From Bacilli bacterium (GTDB lineage Bacteria; Bacillota_I; Bacilli_A; RFN20; UBA1709), in assembly GCA_017457045.1 (NCBI GenBank), contig JAFTIF010000016.1, positions 37,198 through 101,197 on the forward strand: a DNA stretch of 64,000 bases, in the 5' to 3' direction. Position numbers and translations under genes: made by a program. This document shows, in pieces, positions 42,354-52,060 of this stretch (positions are counted from its first letter, which is position 1; each line of letters begins with the position of its first letter). A model generated the notes under the pieces. It was not told where the DNA came from. It saw nothing but the letters and a program-made list of their open reading frames with translations, and searched no databases.

Positions 42354-42974
42354 ATGAATATACCTAATAAAATAAAAGAGTTAATTAAAAATTATCCTCT
42401 TACGAAAGATGATATAGGAAGAAGCGAGGACGTAGTATATTTAATCGATAAAAAATATGTCTTGAAGGTTTCTAAAAATCATGAAAGATTATTGAAAGAA
42501 AAGCAAATAAATGATTATTTAAAAGGAAAAGTGCCAGTTGCAGAAAGTATAGAGTTTGAGGTTGATAATGAGTATTCATATTATTTACAATCTTATATAG
42601 ATGGAGAATCTTTAATTTCGAAAAAGTACTTAAATAATCCAGACTTTTTAATTTCAATATTAAAAAAAGCAATCGACTTATTTCATTCGATTGATGCTTC
42701 TAACTGTTCATTTAAAAATGAAGAATCTGAGGGAAAAATTTTTGTTCATGGAGATTTATGTTTACCAAATATTTTGGTTAATAATGATGAAATTGTAGGA
42801 TTTATTGATTTAGGATCTGCAGGTGTTGGAGACCCATGGATGGATTATGCTTGGTGTATTTGGTCGTTTGAATACAATCTAAATTCTAAAGAACATACAT
42901 CAAAACTAATAAAAGAATTAGGGATAGAATTCAATCAAGAATTATTTGATAAATATACAAAAATGGAGGATTAG
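42354..42974 (+). CDS. APH-family small-molecule kinase
   Basis: 206 residues, shorter than the usual 260. The kinase catalytic loop VHGDLCLPNIL (H132, D134) and the metal-binding GFIDLGSAGVGDPWMD are present, with a nucleotide-site lysine in KYVLKVSKN. This is the aminoglycoside phosphotransferase fold, APH(3')-like. The C-terminal helices that bind aminoglycosides look shortened, so the substrate may be a sugar or other small alcohol. It is followed two bases later by a fucose-isomerase-like gene, which suggests a shared sugar pathway rather than drug resistance. Confidence 0.75.
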   Translation: MNIPNKIKELIKNYPLTKDDIGRSEDVVYLIDKKYVLKVSKNHERLLKEKQINDYLKGKVPVAESIEFEVDNEYSYYLQSYIDGESLISKKYLNNPDFLISILKKAIDLFHSIDASNCSFKNEESEGKIFVHGDLCLPNILVNNDEIVGFIDLGSAGVGDPWMDYAWCIWSFEYNLNSKEHTSKLIKELGIEFNQELFDKYTKMED

Positions 42975-42976
42975 CT

Positions 42977-44146
42977 ATGAGGATTAAATTATTTCCAATT
43001 GTTTCAAGTTTACATGAAAAAGGAAGAATAAATGCAGGAACAAAAGAACTTTTAAATGAACTTATTAATTTAAGTAAACATGAATTTGAAATCTGTGATA
43101 TTGATGATTTATATGATGGTGATTTGGCGTTGATTCTTATTCAAAGTGGTGGAAGTGAACAATTATTCTTAGAAAACTTAGATAAGCTTCATGGTCCATA
43201 TTACTTATTAACATATGGTCATAATAACTCATTAGCTGCTTCATTAGAAATTCTCTCTTATATTAAAGATAATAATCTTGAAGGTGAAGTGTTACATGGT
43301 GACAACAACTATCTATCAAATAGAATTAATGAGTTATTAAAAGAAAAGAAAAACATTTATAGATATGGAGTAATTGGTAAACCAAGTGACTGGTTAATTG
43401 CTAGTAATGTAAATTATAAAGATGCATCAAGGCTTCATAATGTTGAGTTAGTTGATGTAGATATTAAAGAAGTGGAAGATAACTATAATTCAATTGATGA
43501 AAATGAAATAGTAGTAAGTGAAGAATTTAAATTTGATAAAGAAGAATTGCGCAAAGCATTAAGACTTCATAAAGCTTTAGAATTAGTTAAAGACAAATAT
43601 GGTCTAAGTGGGTTTACAATTCGTTGTTTTGATTTGTTAAGTAGTATTAAAACTACATCTTGTTTATCATTATCTTTATTTAATAAACTAGGATATCCAG
43701 GAACATGTGAAGGCGATGTTCCAACTCTTATTACAATGCATGTTTTAAATAAAATAGTAGGATCAGCAGGGTTCCAAGCAAATCCAAGTAGAATAAACGT
43801 TAATAATAAAACAATGGTATTAGCTCATTGTACATTGCCTTTGAATATGGTTGAGTCATATTCTTTAGATACACATTTCGAATCAGGAATTGGTGTAGCT
43901 GTTAAAGGTGAACTAAAAGAAGAAACAATTACAATCTTTAAACTAAGCAGAAACCTAAAAGACTATTATGTTTCAACAGGTAAAATAATTCGTAACTTAT
44001 ATGAATCAAATTTATGCAGAACTCAAATTGAAATAAGCGTTGATGAAAATATTGAATATTTCTTAAATAGACCTTATGGAAACCATCATGTAATTGTCTA
44101 TGGTGATCATAAAAAAGAAATTGAAAACTATATGAAAGGTTTATAA
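42977..44146 (+). CDS. L-fucose/L-arabinose isomerase-like protein
   Basis: 389 residues. FTIRCFDLLSSIKTTSCLSLS, CEGDVPTLITMHVL and VLAHCTLPLN match the conserved segments of the FucI/AraA-like fold, including an acidic residue in EGD and a histidine in AHC in the expected metal-binding region. Typical FucI is near 590 residues and AraA near 500, so this is a short family member. It may isomerise an aldose/ketose pair. It sits between an APH-type kinase and a low-molecular-weight phosphatase in one unit. Confidence 0.72.
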   Translation: MRIKLFPIVSSLHEKGRINAGTKELLNELINLSKHEFEICDIDDLYDGDLALILIQSGGSEQLFLENLDKLHGPYYLLTYGHNNSLAASLEILSYIKDNNLEGEVLHGDNNYLSNRINELLKEKKNIYRYGVIGKPSDWLIASNVNYKDASRLHNVELVDVDIKEVEDNYNSIDENEIVVSEEFKFDKEELRKALRLHKALELVKDKYGLSGFTIRCFDLLSSIKTTSCLSLSLFNKLGYPGTCEGDVPTLITMHVLNKIVGSAGFQANPSRINVNNKTMVLAHCTLPLNMVESYSLDTHFESGIGVAVKGELKEETITIFKLSRNLKDYYVSTGKIIRNLYESNLCRTQIEISVDENIEYFLNRPYGNHHVIVYGDHKKEIENYMKGL

Positions 44147-44148
44147 TT

Positions 44149-44601
44149 ATGATTAAAGTTTTATTCGTTTGTCATGGTAATATTTGTCGTAGCCCTATGG
44201 CAGAATTCTTGTTTAAAGATTATGTTTCTAAAATGGGAAAAAGTACTGAATTTTTCATAGAATCTTGCGCTACATCAACTGAAGAAATAGGTAATTCTGT
44301 TCATTATGGAACAAGAAGAATTTTAAGTAGTTTAGGCATCGATTGTTCTAATAAAAGAGCTCGTCAAATAAGACAAGAAGACTTTGAAAAATTTGATTAT
44401 ATCATCGCAATGGATCTTAATAATTTAAGGTGGTTAAGAGGGTATAAAGGATATGAAAAAGTTAAGCTTTTACTAGAATATGCAGGATTAAATAGAAGTA
44501 TTGCAGACCCTTGGTATACAGGTGATTTTAATGAAACTTATGATGATATTATGAAAGGGTTAAAAGCTTTTTATAAATACTTAGAAAATGAAATAATGTA
44601 A
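44149..44601 (+). CDS. Low-molecular-weight protein-tyrosine phosphatase family protein
   Basis: 150 residues. The P-loop VCHGNICRSPMAE gives the C8-x5-R14 active site, and IADPWYTGD carries the general-acid aspartate (DPWY). The family dephosphorylates phosphotyrosine, phosphoarginine or small substrates. It follows the isomerase-like gene by two bases. Its role here could be signalling or removal of phosphate from the pathway product; the sequence does not decide. Confidence 0.88.
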   Translation: MIKVLFVCHGNICRSPMAEFLFKDYVSKMGKSTEFFIESCATSTEEIGNSVHYGTRRILSSLGIDCSNKRARQIRQEDFEKFDYIIAMDLNNLRWLRGYKGYEKVKLLLEYAGLNRSIADPWYTGDFNETYDDIMKGLKAFYKYLENEIM

Positions 44602-44603
44602 TT

Positions 44604-44630
44604 AAGGGTAGGCAAAATTGCTTGCCCTTT
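44604..44630 (+). terminator. Probable terminator
   Basis: Arms 44604-44614 and 44619-44629 pair with two wobbles around AAAT. The T run is short, so termination may be partial. Confidence 0.5.
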
Positions 44631-44709
44631 TAAAATATAACTATCTATGTTATTATAAAAAGAGAGGATATATAAATAAAAATTAATGTTTTATTTATAA
44701 AGTACAAAT

Positions 44710-45273
44710 ATGGCAATAGGAATAAGATTAAAAAAAGTGTGCAGTGAACATGATCTGAGTATCAGTAAGTTTTTTGGTATTCCAACTTTACCAAAAGGAG
44801 TAGCAGAAACTTTATCTCCAGATGCTGTTTTTATTGCGCAAATTAATTTAAAAGATATTGTTCCTTTTGATAAAGATAATAAATTACCTCATGAAGGATA
44901 CCTATATTTCTTTATGGAAACAGAAGATGAAACTCCATATTCTCATAAAGAAGCAGTTGTCATCTATTCTAATCAAGAAGTTGAAATTGCGATTGATGAT
45001 TTTAATGCCGAATCTCCAATTTCTGAAGGATTAAATGATGATTATGCTATTGAATTTTTTGAAATAGATGATAGTTACACGGGTATTAAACTGCTCGGAG
45101 TCCCATCTGATTGGAATTATCAAGATGAGCCAAAAGAATTACTTTTGCAATATGATCCATTAGACACTGATGATTTAGATTTCTTTAGTTATATGGATGG
45201 ATATATTTATTTCTTTTATAAGAATGAAAACAAAAAGTTTAATGAAGTCGTTATACATTTAGAGTACTCATAA
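44710..45273 (+). CDS. DUF1963 (YwqG-like) family protein
   Basis: 187 residues. FFGIPTLPKG, DAVFIAQINLKDIVPFDKDN and YLYFFMETEDE match the DUF1963/YwqG pattern (usual length 200-260), whose function is unknown. No Shine-Dalgarno precedes the ATG. A TAA lies in frame four codons upstream, so the start cannot be earlier. Either the mRNA is leaderless or the ribosome site is weak. It is the first gene of a six-gene operon and the next gene starts 16 bases later. Confidence 0.7.
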   Translation: MAIGIRLKKVCSEHDLSISKFFGIPTLPKGVAETLSPDAVFIAQINLKDIVPFDKDNKLPHEGYLYFFMETEDETPYSHKEAVVIYSNQEVEIAIDDFNAESPISEGLNDDYAIEFFEIDDSYTGIKLLGVPSDWNYQDEPKELLLQYDPLDTDDLDFFSYMDGYIYFFYKNENKKFNEVVIHLEYS

Positions 45274-45289
45274 AAAGGAAGTGAATGTT

Positions 45290-48200
45290 ATGAGATTAGT
45301 GTTTATTTCTTCTACTTTTAAAGACATGCAGTCAGAAAGAGACCAAATGCACAATAGAGTGCTTCCTCTTATCGACGCTGAATTAGAAAAATATGGCGAA
45401 GAGTTAGAATTCGCTGATTTAAGATGGGGTGTAAATACAAAAGGGCTTTCCGAAGAAGATAGTTCAAGGAAAGTACTTTCATTATGTCTTGATAGAATCG
45501 ATGATTGTAGACCATATATGATAGTTTTTATTGGTGAAAGATATGGTTGGATTCCTGAAAAAAGATTTTTAGAAGAGATATGCCGACAAAAAGAAATTGA
45601 TTTACCTAACTATGATGGGTCAGTTACAGAATTAGAAATAGAATATGGCGCTCTTCTTCATCCTGATTTTGAAGGAAGAATCCTTTTCTATTTTAGAGAT
45701 GAATTTGATACATCAAAAATGAACGAAGAAGAGAAGAAAATCTATTGTGTTGAATCAGATATTCACAAAGAAAAAATCAATAAATTAAAAGCTAAAATTG
45801 AAGAACTTTATCCAAATTACATCCGTCATTATCAAGTTGAATTTGATGAAAATAATAGAGTATTAACTGGTTTTGATAAATTAAACGAAATGGTTTATTC
45901 TGATTTATTAAGGATATTCCAAATTGATATTGAAAAAGAAGAAGCTATTCCATATGAAGATAGGTTTTATAGAAATAGTGATAATTATTTGAAAAGTTAT
46001 GCTAAAAACAAAGCAAATTTAGATGATTTATCATATGTAGGGTATAAAGATAATGAGTTTGAGTCTAATGTTGGATATACATATACTTACACAAATAATC
46101 CTGTTTTAAAGATAATATATGGAGAAGAAGGAAAAGGAGTAAGAACTCAACTATCTTTAGCTTATAAAAATTATTTAGAAGCAGAAGATAATGTAGCAAT
46201 TCCACTTGTTTTAGAAGGTGAAACTGATCTAGATATTTCAGCATTATTAATATACAAATTTGAGCAACTTCTAAAGTTAGAACACTCAAGAAGTCGAGAT
46301 ATTTCATATTTGTTATCTTTACTAAATAGATATGAAGAATTGGGAAAAGACATTTATATTTTTGTTTATTCTACGAATACTAATTTTTTGGAATTACTAT
46401 TAAGAATCGAAGCTCTTCAACCAATGGATAAGAAATATTTTGAATATATTCATTTCCATTTTGGCTATCGTGGTTTATTAGATGAATCTAAGCCTATTCC
46501 ATACTATTTTTTAGCTGCTTCTGAAGAGTTGGAACCGATTTATGAAACTAAGGATAAAAGAAAAATTCTTCTTTCGATGGTCGAAAGAAAGAAAAAAGAG
46601 TTATCTAAGAAAGTTGTTAATAAAATCTTAAAAAAAGAAGCATCAGATAATCTTTTATATATGTCATTAGTCGTTGATAGATTATGTATGTTTGATGAAT
46701 ATGATTTTAAAAATATTCGAAAACTAGGTGATGGAATGGAAGCTATTGAAAAATATATGCTTTCAATTGTAGATAATTATGGTGATGATTTAAATGGTAT
46801 TATTGGTGAGTTATTTAGTGAATTATGTCAAAGAATTAATCCTATATCGGTACCTTACTTTATTTCACTTTTATCATATAAATCAGAATTTAGTGTTGGA
46901 CAAATAGGAACCTTTTTAAAGTATCATAGCATTCCTTATGAAGAAAGTGACTTCATCTTATTTACAAAGCTTTATCCAACTTTAATTCAACGTGAAGATA
47001 GTTTTTATAGTTTTTCTAATCAAATAATTAAAGAAGAGGCTAAAAGATTTAAAAATGAGCACTTGCCAAATTTAGATGAAGAGATATTAGTGTTCTTAGA
47101 ATCATTTGATTATAATTCTAAATTCTATAGATGGGCATATCCTAGTTATATTGTCGAAATAAAAGATAAAGATAGATTTATAGATTCTTTAGTTAATATT
47201 TCTTCTTTATATGATAAAGAAGAAACTAATAAAGAAAATTTGAATAATTTATATATTTCCTTTTACAAAAAATATATAAAAATCATGAAAAAAGATTATA
47301 GATTTTGTTTAGATATAATCTTTAGTTTATTAGATAAAATAGCCGATGGAATTAACTTAAATAGCAAAATTGCTATTTCTGATTATTTACTTTATCCATT
47401 CTATAATAATGATAAGGATTTATACGAATTAGGTTGTAAGATGATTGGTGAATTTTTAAATCATATCTATAATCATCAAGAACTTATTAACCACAAAGCA
47501 ATCAACAATCTATTGGATTATGTGCTAATATATATATCTTCTAATCAAATTGAAAACTCTTTTGATGAAGTAGATAGTAGTATTATCGAATGGTTAAAAG
47601 AGCGTTTCAAAAATGGTTTTGACTTTGATAAAAAAGATGTGTTGAATAATCGTATCATGACTGAAAATATGTTTAATATTTTCTTTACTTTATTCAAAGA
47701 TAGAACTTACAATGATGGAAAATCAAATGAAATGTTTGTAAATATGATGCCTTCTTTAATAAAAGTATTAAAAGACATACAAGAGGGTATGACTAGCAAT
47801 CAGGAATTTTTAAAAGCCTTGAGTAAGTATAAAGATAGCCTTGACGATAGAAATTTTATTGTAAGAAACAATACAACATATTTTCTATTTTTAGTTCAAT
47901 TAGCATATATTTATTTGTTATCAGGAGATTTAGAAGCTTCAGAAAAATATGCTTGTTATGCTTTTGAGATAATAAAAGAAGTAGTAAATAAATATTTAAA
48001 TGAAGAATGCTCATATATGAAAATTAATGAAGGATTATATTATTTATCAGATATATTTATAACGGTTTATGAAGAAAAAAGTGAAATTGAAAAACTTCAA
48101 AACTACTATCAAGAGTATTTTGAATTAACTAATAAGATATTAAGTAATGCTAATAATTACTATGTAGCATTAAACGATATATTACCTTCAATGTCATTTG

Positions 48201-48526
48201 TGTTTAGTTATGCCTTAATTGAACATGGTGAAGAGGATATAGAATATATAATAGGAATAAGTCAATTCTTAATAAAATCAGCAAAAACAAATATATGGGA
48301 ATTTGGTATAAATAGATTCAAACGAATATTAAAAAATATAGATTACTATTATATCAATCCATATAAACTAATAAATTGTTTTATCGATATAAATAATATG
48401 CTTGATTTAAGTGATGAAACATTTTTAGAGTTTAAGGAATTATTAACTGATAAAATGTTCTATGATTCAAGAATTGAAGATAGCCAAGATGATGTAATAG
48501 AATATTTTGAAGAATATTTTGAATAA
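45290..48526 (+). CDS. DUF4062 protein with degenerate STAND-like P-loop
   Basis: 1,078 residues. The N-terminal 100 residues are DUF4062: RLVFISSTFKDMQSERD, FADLRWGV and VFIGERYGW. Near residues 275-290 IIYGEEGKGVRTQL sits where a NACHT/STAND Walker A would be, but lacks the consensus GKS/T. The remaining 750 residues are helical and rich in leucine and tyrosine, consistent with a winged-helix plus superhelical repeat region. DUF4062-NACHT proteins occur in animals (TEP1, NPHP3, NWD1 types) and in bacterial signalling/defence. ATG at 45290 with AAAGGAAG is chosen over GTG at 45281. Confidence 0.75.
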   Translation: MRLVFISSTFKDMQSERDQMHNRVLPLIDAELEKYGEELEFADLRWGVNTKGLSEEDSSRKVLSLCLDRIDDCRPYMIVFIGERYGWIPEKRFLEEICRQKEIDLPNYDGSVTELEIEYGALLHPDFEGRILFYFRDEFDTSKMNEEEKKIYCVESDIHKEKINKLKAKIEELYPNYIRHYQVEFDENNRVLTGFDKLNEMVYSDLLRIFQIDIEKEEAIPYEDRFYRNSDNYLKSYAKNKANLDDLSYVGYKDNEFESNVGYTYTYTNNPVLKIIYGEEGKGVRTQLSLAYKNYLEAEDNVAIPLVLEGETDLDISALLIYKFEQLLKLEHSRSRDISYLLSLLNRYEELGKDIYIFVYSTNTNFLELLLRIEALQPMDKKYFEYIHFHFGYRGLLDESKPIPYYFLAASEELEPIYETKDKRKILLSMVERKKKELSKKVVNKILKKEASDNLLYMSLVVDRLCMFDEYDFKNIRKLGDGMEAIEKYMLSIVDNYGDDLNGIIGELFSELCQRINPISVPYFISLLSYKSEFSVGQIGTFLKYHSIPYEESDFILFTKLYPTLIQREDSFYSFSNQIIKEEAKRFKNEHLPNLDEEILVFLESFDYNSKFYRWAYPSYIVEIKDKDRFIDSLVNISSLYDKEETNKENLNNLYISFYKKYIKIMKKDYRFCLDIIFSLLDKIADGINLNSKIAISDYLLYPFYNNDKDLYELGCKMIGEFLNHIYNHQELINHKAINNLLDYVLIYISSNQIENSFDEVDSSIIEWLKERFKNGFDFDKKDVLNNRIMTENMFNIFFTLFKDRTYNDGKSNEMFVNMMPSLIKVLKDIQEGMTSNQEFLKALSKYKDSLDDRNFIVRNNTTYFLFLVQLAYIYLLSGDLEASEKYACYAFEIIKEVVNKYLNEECSYMKINEGLYYLSDIFITVYEEKSEIEKLQNYYQEYFELTNKILSNANNYYVALNDILPSMSFVFSYALIEHGEEDIEYIIGISQFLIKSAKTNIWEFGINRFKRILKNIDYYYINPYKLINCFIDINNMLDLSDETFLEFKELLTDKMFYDSRIEDSQDDVIEYFEEYFE

Positions 48527-48543
48527 TATAAGGAGGAAATATT

Positions 48544-50124
48544 ATGTGTTTTAGAAAAAAATATAAATCATTAAAGGATATAAGAATAGATGTTTTCGAT
48601 AGTCATTATAAAAAAAGGGAAAAAAACAGTGCTAGATTAATCAAATATTTTTCTAAGTATCCTCAAATGTTTGAACAATTTGACCAAGAAGAATTAAAAA
48701 CTTTAAAAGCATATTGCTATATCTTTTATCAAGAAGGATATTTTTATCGTTGTCAAAAAATTAAGGAATATTTATTTCCTCAAATAAAGCAATATGTTAA
48801 TGGCGAAAGAGAATTAGGTTCATTAGAAAAATTGTCATCTGCGGAGGTAAGAAGGGAATTAGATTGGCTCGTAGGATATATTTCTAGTGAAAATTATCCA
48901 GAAGAATATGGATTTATCAATTGTTTGATATCTTTTTCGGAACTTAATACTTGGAGAGGAAGCTCTTCTTCTGAAAAACAAATGAAGGAAGCAAAAGAAA
49001 TCTTTAATAAAGCAAAAGGATTTGCAGATAAAGAAACTTTAGATGTATTCCAAAAGATGTTTGATATTTTTATTAAAAAGAATAGTTCTACTAGAACTGG
49101 TTCGATTATATTTGATTATGGTGAATATAATGGAGAAATTGTTTGGGATAAACCTAATGGAAAAGGTAAATTAACTTTTGATAATGGCGATGTTTATAAA
49201 GGTAAATTTAAAGATGGAAAATTTCAAGGTAAAGGAGTTTTCTATTATGCAAATGGAGAAAAGTGCGAGTGCACCTTTAAAAATGGATTAAGAAATGGTG
49301 AAGGTATTTACTATGGTAAGAAAGGTAATGAAACTCACGGAACTTATGTTGATGATAAGTTACAAGGAAAAATAATTCAATATGTTATAGATAAAAAAAC
49401 TAAGGAAAAAACCCATGCTTTTGTAGGTCAAGCTGTTGACGATTTATTTGAAGGAGTATTTGAACTATTTGATCTTAGAAAGAAACCTGAAACTTTAATT
49501 GAGTATAGAATATATGAACATGATAAGTTACGTTTTAAAGAACCTTTTGAATTTATGAGGAAAAACCTTATGCATTCACATATTAGTATTATGCAATACT
49601 ATAAATATTTTGGCGATGAAAAACCTGATTTCCCATGGGATGGAAAATATGTTGATATGGGAGATGGATATTATTATGCAGGTGGCTGGTCAAATAAACA
49701 AATGCATGGTAAAGGACACATTAAAACTCCAACTGGTGAAATAGTAGGTAAATTTGTAAATGGTCAACTTGTAGAAGGATCAAAATATGATTCTAAAGGC
49801 AAATTGCTATATGTAGGTGAATTTTTAGGCGCATCTTATCATGGAAAAGGAACTCAATTCTTTACTGGTGGGTACTATGTTTCTGGAACATTTGTGAATG
49901 ACGAAATAGATGACACTAAAAAGATTTTCTGCAGACTGCCTACTAATGATAATCCGGGAGCTGATGTCTTTGAAGGTGAAATGATGGGACATGTTAAACA
50001 AGGAAAAGGCGTTTATTATATTGGTCAAACTGGTGATTATTTAGAAGGTGTTTATGTAGATAACAAGCTCAAGGGCGAGTATATCTATGGTGATGGATTA
50101 GGTAATAGACATAAAAGAAAATAG
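48544..50124 (+). CDS. MORN-repeat protein
   Basis: 526 residues. A helical N-terminal domain (about 1-180) precedes two blocks of MORN repeats near 190-285 and 365-520. Typical units are NGKGKLTFDNGDVYKGKFKDG, FQGKGVFYYANGE and HGKGTQFFTGGYYVSGTF. MORN repeats form elongated beta-sheets that bind lipids or serve as scaffolds, mainly in eukaryotes but also in some bacteria. It follows the DUF4062 gene by 17 bases with TAAGGAGG before the ATG. Confidence 0.85.
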   Translation: MCFRKKYKSLKDIRIDVFDSHYKKREKNSARLIKYFSKYPQMFEQFDQEELKTLKAYCYIFYQEGYFYRCQKIKEYLFPQIKQYVNGERELGSLEKLSSAEVRRELDWLVGYISSENYPEEYGFINCLISFSELNTWRGSSSSEKQMKEAKEIFNKAKGFADKETLDVFQKMFDIFIKKNSSTRTGSIIFDYGEYNGEIVWDKPNGKGKLTFDNGDVYKGKFKDGKFQGKGVFYYANGEKCECTFKNGLRNGEGIYYGKKGNETHGTYVDDKLQGKIIQYVIDKKTKEKTHAFVGQAVDDLFEGVFELFDLRKKPETLIEYRIYEHDKLRFKEPFEFMRKNLMHSHISIMQYYKYFGDEKPDFPWDGKYVDMGDGYYYAGGWSNKQMHGKGHIKTPTGEIVGKFVNGQLVEGSKYDSKGKLLYVGEFLGASYHGKGTQFFTGGYYVSGTFVNDEIDDTKKIFCRLPTNDNPGADVFEGEMMGHVKQGKGVYYIGQTGDYLEGVYVDNKLKGEYIYGDGLGNRHKRK

Positions 50125-50148
50125 CTTCACTAGGAGGATAATTTAACT

Positions 50149-50790
50149 ATGAAAGAAATTGTAGTGGCAATAAGAAAACTATGTGAAAAAGAACATGGAT
50201 TTATAGACTTATTTAATAAAGAAAAAGGTTTTACTCAACTTTGTAATTTAGTGGGTGAAACAAATGAACTTCCTTTATTTGAAAAATTAATGTATGGAAA
50301 AGCTAGAGATAGTTTATTAACACTAATTCACGATGTATATTCTTACAAAGAATATGAAGTGAAAGTTTTAGATGATTTGATGAGTGATGGCTTAACAAAA
50401 GAGGATGCTATAAAGGCTTTAGAAATCTTTTATACAGCATTTGGTTTTCCTAATTATAGAGAAATGATTATAAATCCTATTAGTGAATTTACTTCTTATG
50501 AGAAGGAAACATTTAAGACTGTATATGTTGGTGAAACATTGAATGGTTTAGAATACGGTGTAGGGAGAAGAAATAATTATTTTGAAGGCGAATCTTGTGG
50601 TTGGGACGAATGCGTTTGGATTAATGGTAAAATGTTTGGCTATTGTTATTCTCTCGACATTGAGTTCAAATCGTATGAAACTAAAAAATATGGGTTTGTT
50701 GTAAATGATACATATATTGGTAAGTATATGAATATTTACGAAGACGGTGAAGAAGGCTATATGCAAGGAGTTAATCTAGATATAGTATAA
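50149..50790 (+). CDS. Uncharacterised protein with MORN-like C-terminus
   Basis: 213 residues. A helical N-terminal 110 residues has no known family. The C-terminal 90 have MORN-like turns (VYVGETLNGLEYGVGRR, YFEGESCGWDE). It lies between the MORN and Sel1-like genes in the operon, 24 bases after the former. It may pair with the large MORN protein. Confidence 0.65.
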   Translation: MKEIVVAIRKLCEKEHGFIDLFNKEKGFTQLCNLVGETNELPLFEKLMYGKARDSLLTLIHDVYSYKEYEVKVLDDLMSDGLTKEDAIKALEIFYTAFGFPNYREMIINPISEFTSYEKETFKTVYVGETLNGLEYGVGRRNNYFEGESCGWDECVWINGKMFGYCYSLDIEFKSYETKKYGFVVNDTYIGKYMNIYEDGEEGYMQGVNLDIV

Positions 50791-50829
50791 ATTTGTTTTA
50801 TTTAATAAATAAGACAAGGAGGATTATTT

Positions 50830-52050
50830 ATGAAAATTGTATTTAAAAGTAAATACGGTTACATTAGTATAGGTGATAATGGAAAACTTGTAGAGTATGA
50901 GTATTATCAAATTTTTAATGATAAAAAGGGACAAACATTATCTTTAAGTTATTGTCCAAAGGAATTAGTAAAAATAGAGTCGATAAATGAAGATAGTATT
51001 AATATTTCATATACCTATAATAGATATATTTATCCGAAATCGTTTTGCTATGATAATGAAAGTGTAACTAAGTATTATAAAATAACAAAAAATAAGAAAT
51101 TTGCACTTGAAGGTAATTATATGTATCATAATTATGCTACTGGTGGAGAAAATGAATGGGCTGAGTTGGAAATAGAATGGATATCATACGATACTTTTTT
51201 TGAAGAAATTATGGATAAGATATCTAAAAACAATGAAAGAGTTAGTTCATTTGCGAATTATTTAATTGAAAATGGTGAATATGACTTAGCTTTTAAATTA
51301 TTATCTAATTCAAAAGAAGATAAAAATAGCTACTTGCTAGCATTATGTTATGAAAAAGGATATGGCGTAGAAAAAAATATCGACAAGGCAATTGAAATTT
51401 ATCTATATGACTCTGCAATTTTTCCTTGCAAAGAAGGCTTAGAAAGATGCTTGAAAGAAAAAGAAGGTAGAGACATTGTTGTCGATAATTGCAAAAAGAT
51501 GATTTTAGCAGAGCAACATGGAATAGAAGATACAGTGGAAAGATATATTCACATTCCTTTATCAAAAGGTGACAATTCTAATGAAGAATTGAGAAGATGC
51601 ATGTCAAAACAAGTTAAATATGTGCTTGAAGATAGAAGATATAATAGTAATCTAGAAGAAATGGAGAAACTTGCAAAATATTACGATATGATGAATGGAG
51701 TTTCAAAGAAAAATCAACCAGTTTATTCTGAAGAGTATTCAGAATATGATCCGTATGAATGTGAATATGACACTTATGTTCGATATCATTGTGAAGAAAT
51801 TGTTGCTACACTTCAAAAGGAAGCAAATAAGAATGATGTAATAGCAATAGGTGTTTTAATTAATAAGTTTATTAAAGATATAGACAACGAAAAAGAGTTG
51901 GTAGATAAATTAACTGAATTATGTTCATCTGAAATATGTAACGAAAAAGATACCGCAGCTTATTATTTAGGTTTATATTACGAAAGAGAAGTTGAAGATA
52001 AAAAAACAGCTAATAAGTTTTACAAGTTGGCCAAATCATTAAAAAAATAA
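50830..52050 (+). CDS. Sel1/TPR-repeat protein with beta-rich N-terminus
   Basis: 406 residues. About 125 beta-rich residues at the start include IESINEDSINISYTY. Helical hairpins follow with Sel1-like spacing: LLALCYEKGYGVEKNIDKAIEIY and AAYYLGLYYEREVEDKKTANKFY. Sel1 repeats mediate protein-protein contacts. The N-terminal domain resembles that of the next gene (KIVKLNEDSVNLEI), so the two are related. AAGGAGG supports the start. Confidence 0.72.
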   Translation: MKIVFKSKYGYISIGDNGKLVEYEYYQIFNDKKGQTLSLSYCPKELVKIESINEDSINISYTYNRYIYPKSFCYDNESVTKYYKITKNKKFALEGNYMYHNYATGGENEWAELEIEWISYDTFFEEIMDKISKNNERVSSFANYLIENGEYDLAFKLLSNSKEDKNSYLLALCYEKGYGVEKNIDKAIEIYLYDSAIFPCKEGLERCLKEKEGRDIVVDNCKKMILAEQHGIEDTVERYIHIPLSKGDNSNEELRRCMSKQVKYVLEDRRYNSNLEEMEKLAKYYDMMNGVSKKNQPVYSEEYSEYDPYECEYDTYVRYHCEEIVATLQKEANKNDVIAIGVLINKFIKDIDNEKELVDKLTELCSSEICNEKDTAAYYLGLYYEREVEDKKTANKFYKLAKSLKK

Positions 52051-52060
52051 AGGTGATATT

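Noticed and set aside
42354..42974. Aminoglycoside resistance gene
   Set aside because: The protein is short and lacks an evident aminoglycoside-binding C-terminal region; its neighbours suggest a metabolic kinase.
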